64,000 nt of DNA from Nereocystis luetkeana (taxonomy: Eukaryota > Sar > Phaeophyceae > Laminariales > Laminariaceae): NCBI GenBank assembly GCA_031213475.1, contig JARUPZ010000003.1, forward strand, positions 11,751,127 to 11,815,126, read 5' to 3'. The position numbers were made by a program, and so were the translations under genes. The notes under the pieces were generated by a model. The model ran no database searches. It was not told the DNA's origin and saw only the letters and a list, made by a program, of their open reading frames with translations. Positions 55,526-64,000 of this stretch are shown piece by piece. Position 1 is the stretch's first letter. Each line of letters begins with the position of its first letter.

Positions 55526-58397
55526 TGGTGAACCCAGGGAGATCGAATTGCATTGCAGATGATCGGAGTGTTCGCAACCGTGTGCAGGCAATGAGAATGT
55601 TGGGAACGTTTGCAAAACCGCTGTGATATGATGTGATCGTGTTCTTTGTATAATCAATCCCATGTTCTATCTCGCATAGCATTTTATGGGATACTCGGTA
55701 TATTCATACATGCACAATGTTTTCGTTGTTGCCTGCCTTGTATGATGGTGATTCGTGGAATATGCCGTTATGTATTCACGCTGCCGATGGTGCTCTGCCT
55801 GTTTGTTTCGTGAGGCTTTCAAGATAATTGTCTGGTCAATGCATGCAGGCGTATTCGTTGCTCGTGCTCCGTTTGCCTGTTGCTCGTGTTCGTATGTTTG
55901 CTCGTTGTTCATGATCGCACACACATGCATGTTCGTTAATAAATAACTGCATGCTAGAGACCACATAATGTCTTCAAAACCAAATGCAACCGACAGGTGT
56001 CGATACAAGCCAAAGGTGCCGTACGTACTACTAATACACGCTCGGTTAGGGGATGTCGGAAACTAACACTGTTGAGCCTTACGCCGTTTGGGCGTATATA
56101 ACCTAGAACGATGAACCCCTCCCTCAACAACACTCCTGTGCATTATCGGCTGGCAAACATGGAACTTTCAAGAAAATCACGTAAATTTTGGCGACTAGCA
56201 TTCTTGCCACGATGCTTCAACTACATCAGTAGTCGTACATATGAGTGGCTCGAGCATAACTACGACACGACGAAATGAGCATATGCGCACCAAATGGAAA
56301 GTCCGATGCACGTTTGACCCTCTTCGATGTCTCCGGTCGCACTACTGCAGTCCGAGTTGCATACCAACCGAGCGTTGTGCTCGAGTACCAGGTATAGCAT
56401 TTGAAGGACTGAAAGCCAAACATAAGAGGAAAGCAAGAGGAAAATCGGAGCAGGTGAAGATCCGCTACGCAAGGCCTTGTGGGGCACGGGTCACACGGGC
56501 TGCGGGGTGTTGATAGTTTCCGCTGGGCGATGATAAGCTTGCACACAACAGAGGGAGGTGTGGCTTACTGTGTCGAAAGGGTTCGGGGTGATGGCAGGTA
56601 CACGATACAGCCCATCTTGATCATTACCAGGCCAACAGGTATGGAGCGGGTGAAACACAACCGTGGGATCGATTCGTCCCTTTGTTTTGATGTCGTATTG
56701 ACAATGGAAAATACGGATATTTTTCTTGCTGTACGGTATTCCTCGAGCACAAAAAAAAAATGGGGGGGGGGTACGCTGTGTCGCCCTGATTGACTTAAAA
56801 TTCAAGTCACACACGCCAGCGCTAGAAAACACGCCAGCGCTAGAAAATTCGCGCATGCCAGTGACGAGCTGCCCGTGGTATTCGGAAAGGCATGGACTCT
56901 GAGTATTAGTAGTAAATCGTGATGGTTCTGCTGTATTCATTTAGACTACCACGCATGGCAATATGTGTACGACTGTATCAGTCAGCCCAACCTTATCGAC
57001 AGCAGTACGTTCGTTGTCACATGTCATACGTAGCTGCTGTTGTTGGAGAATATCTCGCGGCTGGTATCGAAACAGTAGGGAGTACTTCTGAACCTCGTTG
57101 CGGGATGAGTGCCTCCCGTAGAGGGTACTAAGTTTGAAGCTGTACATAGTTCTGGATTACGTACCATCCTCCAAACACTTATATATCTGCCTGTAGCGAA
57201 GGCGCCTCAATTCGAAAACCACACAGAAAAGGAGTATCTTCGTCTTTACAAATAATGCTATCAGTAGTCTATACCATTACGCACGATTCTCAAGAAGGAA
57301 CAAAATCATGGTTTTCACGACGGGCATTACCATAGACGACTGTTAATAATAGCAATGATAGTACATGGTGTAATTCGGAAAAAAGAGAGGGACTCATATT
57401 CTGCTACTGCTGTACCCTGGAAGTTTTATTTATTTATTCCCTGAACAGGGTCGATTCATTGATACACGGAGAAGCATACAGGGGGGATGGCTCGCAATAC
57501 GTATGCTTTTTACAAAATCAATGGACGACGTATATTTGTCATCTATAATACTGTGTGTAAAACTGCTGTGGGCCGTATGGTAAGATCCCGAGTGGCCCTT
57601 GGGTCTATCTCTCTTTCCATCTTAGCTGCTGTAACAAGTCATGAAAAGACACGTATTAGGATACAGCACACACCGTATGTATATATGGTATTCATACGGG
57701 GTATGCTGATGAAGCTGGGTAGAACAAAAAGTTGAAGACAACACACGTGAAGGATGTATGCAGTGTTATTAATTTTATGTTCCGCCGCATTCGGAATTTG
57801 ACCTCGTTTGTCGATGGTGCGCGAGCTACAGCAGTCACCTTGGGCTGATACCAGGACGACGAGGTAGCTGTGAGCATGGGCGTGCACGTGGCGCCAAAAA
57901 AAACAGCAGTGCGCTGACGTCCTTTGAAGCACGATGGATTATGTGGTCCGGAAAAGTACGAGTCATGAGGTTATGGGGTTTCCAACAATATTCCCAGTTT
58001 TTTTTCGTGGGAATCCATCCGAAACCTCCCCCCCCGCCTTGTCATCAAACACAGTTATCGTCATAGCAGAGGCGCCTCTTCGTGAAATCCACCCAGACTT
58101 GGAAGAGAGGTGCCGACCATCAAGGCGGTGGTGCCTGGCCTGTTATTTCCCCCGTGAGCGTCCGCTGACGATCATTTCTGGTGTCCCAACTTTTCGACGA
58201 GAAGTGGGGTCGTCTGCTGGGAGTAGGGCCACGGAGCGCCTCGCCATTTCAGACGACCCACCAACAAGGGCAAGCGCGAAGCAGACCGGGTAGGCACGGT
58301 CCCAAGCTTTCCGTAGGTACTTGGTGCCTCGACGTTCATGCTAGTTTCGAAGAGATATTTGCGATCAAGATAGACCCTAAAATTTGACATATTTGCT
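55526..58397. other. Stretch without a supportable gene
   Basis: Unrecognised short frames. A10 and G10 homopolymers occur near 56751-56771. No repeat family from elsewhere in the window recurs except one TACCAGGTA at 56386. Confidence 0.4.
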
Positions 58398-61300
58398 ATG
58401 CCGAGGGGTGCAAACGGAGCCTGCGGGCTGGTCGCGCATGGGCGGCGCAACCCCCAGGCAGGAGGACTTCCACTCTGCTATGCTTGCGGACGACCTGGCG
58501 TTCGTTATCGGTCGAATGTCGGCTGGAGACACGTGGGGAGTGGTGCTACCTGGTCGTGGCTGCAGCTATGGGCTAATAGCGTTGGACCTGCATGGGTGCA
58601 CTCTCGCGACATCACGACGGAGCGGCTGGTTGCTGGCGAATGCGTTTGTACTCGTACTGACTGTGTGATCTCTCTGTTCAAGAAGTTTAGGACGCAGCAG
58701 GAGAAGGCCGAGAAGGGTTCGCTGGAGATCATGGCTACGGGTCAGTCCTCTCCTCTTGGACGTTACCCGTCGACCTCATTTCAGGTGTGTGAAGGTGGTA
58801 CATCGTGTGGTGTGTGTCTGTGTGTGTATTGTATGTGTGTACGTCATTCGCAGCACGTGCAGCCTGTGAGGTAACATACATGCACAGTAGTATTTTTCAA
58901 GCCTAGATCACTACACATCTCCGCTTTTTGGAGTGTACTCGCGTCTCGTCTGCTCGTACCATGTGTGTGACATGTTGTGTACAACAATGCAATATGATCA
59001 ATGACATGCTTTTGACTTGTGCAATGTATCAGAATACCAAGGACACGCGAGCGTTGTGCTGCAGAACTGTTTATGAGGCCTTGACCAGTTGAATCTTCCT
59101 GTTACAGCTGCAGCTCATCATTTCAGTTGTAAATAGCGTTGCCGACAGTGTTACGGTAGCACAGCTGGACTGTTGTGTTTTTTTTCGGGGTCAGTGTCTT
59201 GCGAATTTGGTGTTGGGGTGTGTTGACGCGTCTAACCAGTAACAGTTGAGTGCCCCGCTTCTGTCTGCTGTATACTCGTACTGCTGTACACTCTTATTGG
59301 TAACGAGGTGTACTGTGAAGGTTGCACAGCAGGGCAGTTCGATCATCATTGAAGTACAAGGCATCTCATTGCTTCGTCAATCTGTACGTCACTGATAAGA
59401 GTGTTCCGAATTATCCGCCCTCTTCCCTGTTGATGTCCCGGCGAGCTTGATAATTGCCTGGCAACGTGAAGCTAAGATATTAAAACCTAACCCATGCGTT
59501 TTCGCTTCGGCTGTGTCAGGTGCGTGCTCTTTTGGAGCACGTGGATGTTAAGGGACCGGTACTTGACATCTGCGGTGCGACTGGAGATGCTGTTCAAATG
59601 GTGCTGACAGAACAAGGCCTGCGCGTGCTTACGAACGACCTGAATCGATGGTGAGGGAAGGTGTTGACATAACGCCAGGACCGCGACCGCGTGTTGATTC
59701 GCGGTTGTTTTTGTTGTGTGAGTGCCTTGCAAGATGTACGTGTGTAGTGTGTGTTTATACGTCAAGTATATATGGGTGGAAAGGGTGAGGGCAGTATGCT
59801 GTACAACGTGACTAATCTTGGTGGGATTGTACATTGTACAGCAGGTGTACTTCTCAAATGCTGCTTAGCTGCACTAGTGAACATCAAACATCTCGTATTC
59901 TCGTACCGAGGAAGACCCCACCACGCACGCACACCTGACATATTAAGCAATGCCCGTCAAGTGTGCGCATAAAATCCATAACCTCACACAGCCGACCATT
60001 TCGTTTTATATACTCGTATCATATATCATACCTGGAACTCGTCAAACAAAGATGACGTTTGTATACCTCTTGAGTAACACAGCAGTCAGCAGTTCCCTTG
60101 GACGCTAGCTGACCCAGCCAAGGCGTTGACCAAACGGTTCATTGTCCACGGCCCGCTCAATACCACGTGTTTGGATGTGATTTTGCCACACGATGTTATG
60201 CTGAACCACAAATAGGAAGCAATCGTTTTCCTTTTTTTGTCTGTTGTTCAAGAGATCAGACCGATACGAAGATCCGGAGCCATACCACAGCAACCGTAAC
60301 ATGTCTGAAATGAAAGGGCTGTCTTTAATTTCGTTTGTTTGCGTCTGTCTTGTCAATCCCATGTTTAATTTTCAGGTTGAAACTCGTAAATTTGAACGTG
60401 GCATCGCAGAAAAATACGGAAGGATCGTACTTGTGTTATGAATGGCAATGGTGGTTTGACGATATTAATTGATTGGTGTTTGAGTTGGCCACTGGAACTA
60501 ATATCGGTCCTGGATAGGGAACGACGATTTTGTTTCCAATTTTGTGTTCAAAAGCTTGTGTTTGTGAGTTTTCGCGGATACCTCGCCGACATCGAGTCTA
60601 CTTTGCCTCCTGTCTATTGTTTTGCGTGTGCAGAGTTGTGTCAGGGTTAGTGCCTCCATATTTCAAGATTATTTTCGAAGTGGTTCGCGAGATACGACGT
60701 CCCGATGGTTTTGCCATTTTTTGGGGGTTGCCCACCTCGTACTTGTAACAACCATATATCCTTAATCGTGACGTATCAAACACTTACTATCAACAACATG
60801 AATTTCGTGCCGCCTGCAAATAGTGGGTTGGTCGAAATGCTCGATCTCACAGCAGGCATTTTGTTTTCAACCACAAGGACCCCATGTACGAGTAATGGTG
60901 AGACCAAAGGCGGCGTTCGGTGTCTTGCATTTGCCTTGCATTATCGGACTGAAACAACTACGATTCGTCCGTAACGGAAGCGCATATGGGTAAAAAATAG
61001 CCCCCCCCCCCCCCCCTCCCCCCTCCCCAATTTTTATGGACGCCCGCCGCACTTTGTCCAGTTTGCAGGCGGACACACACTACGATGCATCCTCAGAGGA
61101 ATGCTTTAGGGCCTTCACAGACAAGTCACGCCGCATGGACTGGATAGTTACGAACCCCCCGTACAAGAACGCCTTTGGTGTTCTTAGTGCTGCTTTACGG
61201 ATAGCGCGTGTAGGAGTGGCATTCAAGATGAGGCTGACGTCCCTGGAGCCTACCAAAACACGTGGTGATTGGTTCAAGGAGAATCCCCCTAGCGCGGTTG

Positions 61301-61428
61301 TAGTACTCCCGCGGGCAACATACCGCGGTAGACAGTGCAACTCGCCGGAGGCGTGGTTTGTGTGGCATATCGTGGGGGCTGAGTCTGACGTGATACCCAT
61401 TGGTCAGCCATTTTGTTTCGCGGTATAG
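58398..61428 (+). CDS. Cys-motif plus NPPY DNA adenine methyltransferase-like protein, 3 exons
   Basis: Exons 58398-58784, 59520-59650 and 61062-61428, GT-AG, phases 0 and 2, give 294 residues from ATG to TAG. Exon 1 has Cys27/Cys30 (CYACGRPG) and Cys82/84/89 (GECVCTRTDC), a possible zinc-binding module. Exon 2 carries the SAM-binding motif I strand, VLDICGATGDAV (residues 143-154). Exon 3 carries DWIVTNPPYKN; NPPY (204-207) is the catalytic motif of amino-group methyltransferases, mostly N6-adenine on DNA. Target and cell role are unknown; it could be a host epigenetic enzyme, a captured phage-like gene, or transposon-derived. The exon 3 acceptor at 61060-61061 was chosen because it alone keeps phase; a CAG 9 bases downstream does not. 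A C16 run sits upstream of it. Confidence 0.78.
61001..61016 (+). repeat. Run of 16 C residues in the intron 2 pyrimidine tract
   Basis: Directly upstream of the exon 3 acceptor of the methyltransferase-like gene; it probably serves as the polypyrimidine tract and is prone to length variation. Confidence 0.85.
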
Positions 61429-61720
61429 ACGAGTGCATCGGGGCGTTTTTTCTTGACGGGACGGGTGCATCGGGGATTGTGCTAGGGATAAGAGTTCTGT
61501 ATTGCTCGTAAGCACAGTCGTCCGTGCGCGTATCCAAGTTCCACAGTACGGCGATAAAGGTAAAGGTGCTGGCGATGAACCTGAAAGTGCTGGTTAATAT
61601 AACATGCAAATTCTCACTTCTGTTGATCGGGTACGCCACGACAAGAATGCGTACCGCTGTTGGTGTCACCACCGCTGTTATTTTTTATGATGACTGACGA
61701 CGTCATCGCCATCATTTCAG

Positions 61721-61991
61721 AAACGTATTCTCTCCCGGAAGTCGTGACGTACAGCAGACACGCCTGAAGCAACGACTCGTCTCTTCTTCAGTGTCTGCTT
61801 CTCGTCGAAGCGGCGCTAAAACTCCAAGTTATACGACACTCAGTCGTGGATGTTACACGGAGTCTCAGTTGCCCACGTACCCCAACGCGTCACAAATTCG
61901 AAGATTTAACGTCTTCTCCTTTTCAAGCTACATCAAGGATATTGCAAAAGACACCGGCTTCGACAGCCTCGTTGAAGTCCTCATCCTCCAG
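61721..61991 (+). CDS. Possible internal exon of an unknown gene
   Basis: Bounded by TTTCAG (acceptor, ends 61720) and CAG|GTAGAA (donor). The open frame ends FSFSSYIKDIAKDTGFDSLVEVLILQ-like (first 20 shown elsewhere as a mixed hydrophobic/charged helix) after a Ser/Arg-rich start. No domain recognised, and partner exons were not securely found; a candidate terminal frame at 62190-62280 is weak. Confidence 0.3.
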
Positions 61992-64000
61992 GTAGAAAGA
62001 GCTGCGTTGATGTTGGGTCTGCATTCATCGTGTTTGAAGGGGTACACAGCGGACGCATTTTGCGATGAGTACATCAATGCTGGCGTTGTCTCATTTGTGT
62101 GTTTCATGTTCATTTGTGTTTGCTGCAGTAATACGGGAATTTATTTTTCCAAGCAACAACATTCCGCGAGTAAAGTCACCTGTGTATGCCCAACCCCACG
62201 TCACACGTAGTCGTCTGGGTTGGCTTCACGTCGACCACGTTGGTAGACAACATCGGCGCACAGAACCAGGTCGGGCGTGACTAAGGTAAGATGTCGTTAT
62301 CTTCCACATCAACTACTCGGAAATAATAGTGCAGGTCGTACCCTCGTGCACAACAAAATGCGGTGGTACGAAAAAACGTACAATTCAACACAGTACTAGG
62401 GGGCTCGATGTACGTACGAGTGTACTGCTGTACTCCGTTAAAATATACCAGTGTTATTCGTTTGTGCCTATGTGGGGTTCGTGGATGCCATCCTGCATCG
62501 GCGCACAACGTCCTGTGTAAGATAAGTGGTGCTCATCTTATCGGTATGGAAAATACTTGCAAACAGTACCACCTCATGGGAGAAAAAATTTTTGAGGTAT
62601 CACACAACGTTACTCGTACACAAGCTAAGTAAGCAGAACGAGGATCGCAGATAATTTACGTACGACTGTACTCCTGTCTTCCGTCAACATATACAGCTGT
62701 AGATTCGTTCGCGCAAGCGTCGCATCTGCTGGTGAGGACATAAGCATAAGGACAAGACGGAGCAAGCCCAGCCTGGCCTCCTATCAATAACACGTGCCAT
62801 ACCTCGTAGTCAAAGATACTTGGAAATAGTACAGACAGCAGAGAGGAAAAAGTCACGTATCTGGTACATCTTTCAAGTACAAGTGTGCTACTGTGGATTT
62901 GTCTTACTCGTTTCTGCAAGCGACGCATCTGCTCGCTTGACTGGACATACCTACGTGCATACCGATACATACGTGCAGCCATCGATGCGCAGCAGCGCCT
63001 CTAGAAACGAGAGGATGTGCCATATCTTGTTGATGTACAGTGTGTGATCTTACCTGCCAGCAAAGACTACACACAGCAGTGCTTGTATGTGGTTTCTGAG
63101 GATATCTAAGAGGCCCCAACTTTGCGCGCTGAACAACTAACTCGATCGATCTAACATAACCTAACAACGTGCTCACCTTCACAAGAAAGTCCTCTTCAGC
63201 ACAACTTCTCGAAGGGGCGCCACGTTCCTGGACTCTAGGCGGAGCTCTGTTCCGCTCTTGTCTCCTTTGTCCCGTGAGGGTCCGTTCGCCATCGGTTTGT
63301 AGTTTATTTGGCGGCATGTTTTGTGAGGGGCTGAAAATCTTGTCGGATAAAAAACGCGGTCTAACATAAAATTAATAACACTGGTATGTATCCACACTAT
63401 AAATATCAGTACTTTCAATAGAACTGCTGTTCATGGTACTATAAGTCGTACGGCAAGATCTCGCTGGATTCTTGGGCCCACCATTCCTCGTGCTTTCACA
63501 AGAGTGGATACCTTTACCTTTGTCCCTACACATATACTGTATTAGTGTCCCTTATTACCTCAGCAACGTAGCACACCACTACTTGTAGTGTCCTGGCATG
63601 AAGTACTGTTGTGAAGCCGTTCAGCTGTGCGTGGCAAGGCCGGTTATTATTGGGGTGAAAGCACTTTATGAAAGCTACGTTGAAACTTTGCACTATATAC
63701 GACAACTGTTATATGTCATCACATGAAATAGCTGGTGTTCTGGTCTTCTGTTAATAGTACCCGATACGTGAGAATATTACTTGTTTTACCTGGTTTTATG
63801 GTATTCTTACTCGGTACGTTGTCATTTCACTGGCTTTCCCCCCTATGGTCTTCTGACCCCGTACGTTGCCGTAGGAAACAGCGCTACTCATTCTTAATAG
63901 TTCTTCCGCACATCACGAGCGTCTGTCAATTCTAAGAAAACAGAACGGACAACCCAGTACTGATGTAGGTAGTGGGGTATAAAGAAATGTGTTCATGGGG
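61992..64000. other. Stretch without a supportable gene
   Basis: Degenerate direct repeats of ~240 bp near 62397, 62655 and 62860 share TACGTACGA(G/C)TGTACT and TTCGTTTC/GCGCAAGC-type blocks. No domain, tRNA or TIR recognised. Confidence 0.4.

Overview
This is nuclear DNA of an intron-rich eukaryote. Nothing in it is organised as bacterial operons. The clearest host gene is split into 20 short, phase-consistent exons with ordinary GT-AG introns, and much of the rest is transposable elements and satellite-like repeats. Gene structure, long introns, a DIRS-type retrotransposon and CAG-rich coding tracts fit a stramenopile, most likely a brown alga. That assignment is inference, because no rRNA, organelle gene or lineage marker is present.

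Layout. 1-5.1 kb: no confident gene; a direct-repeat pair, short repeats, a CAG/Gln tract and a 24-base G run. 5.1-16.2 kb (+): a FIG4/SAC-type phosphoinositide phosphatase, lacking only its N-terminal exon(s); all 20 exons join in frame to 1,063 codons plus stop. 17.5-26.0 kb (-): a decayed non-LTR retrotransposon (endonuclease, reverse transcriptase, C-terminal domain) carrying three nested insertions: a ~245 bp MITE, a 1.35 kb non-autonomous hAT element built of GACCC repeats, and a 2.6 kb repeat ('R') that itself holds a further 0.5 kb element ('S'). 26.6-29.6 kb: small palindromic MITEs and a 1.8 kb inverted-repeat-bounded element filled with degenerate 42 bp repeats. 29.6-37.7 kb: no convincing gene; a strong hairpin, a truncated R copy with a second MITE, and two minisatellites. 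37.8-43.1 kb: two R copies head to head, forming a very large inverted repeat (arms ~1.4 kb, ~97% identical where compared, spacer ~1 kb). 43.6-49.8 kb (-): a DIRS-like tyrosine-recombinase retrotransposon with Gln-rich Gag, an in-frame 79-residue tandem repeat, reverse transcriptase, RNase H and a recombinase remnant; a third MITE copy lies inside the repeat array. 49.9-55.5 kb: two tRNA-derived SINE-like pieces, a hAT transposase C-terminus, a second minisatellite array, another palindromic MITE and a second S copy. 58.4-61.4 kb (+): a complete three-exon gene for a cysteine-motif plus NPPY-motif DNA adenine methyltransferase-like protein, followed by one possible exon of an unknown gene.

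The window reads as two host-type genes in transposon-dominated DNA. The least explained signals are a 9-base palindrome (TACCWGGTA) present at least 24 times where about 0.5 would be expected, a MITE family with 4 bp target duplications proven by three empty sites, and the giant inverted repeat, a plausible double-stranded RNA source.
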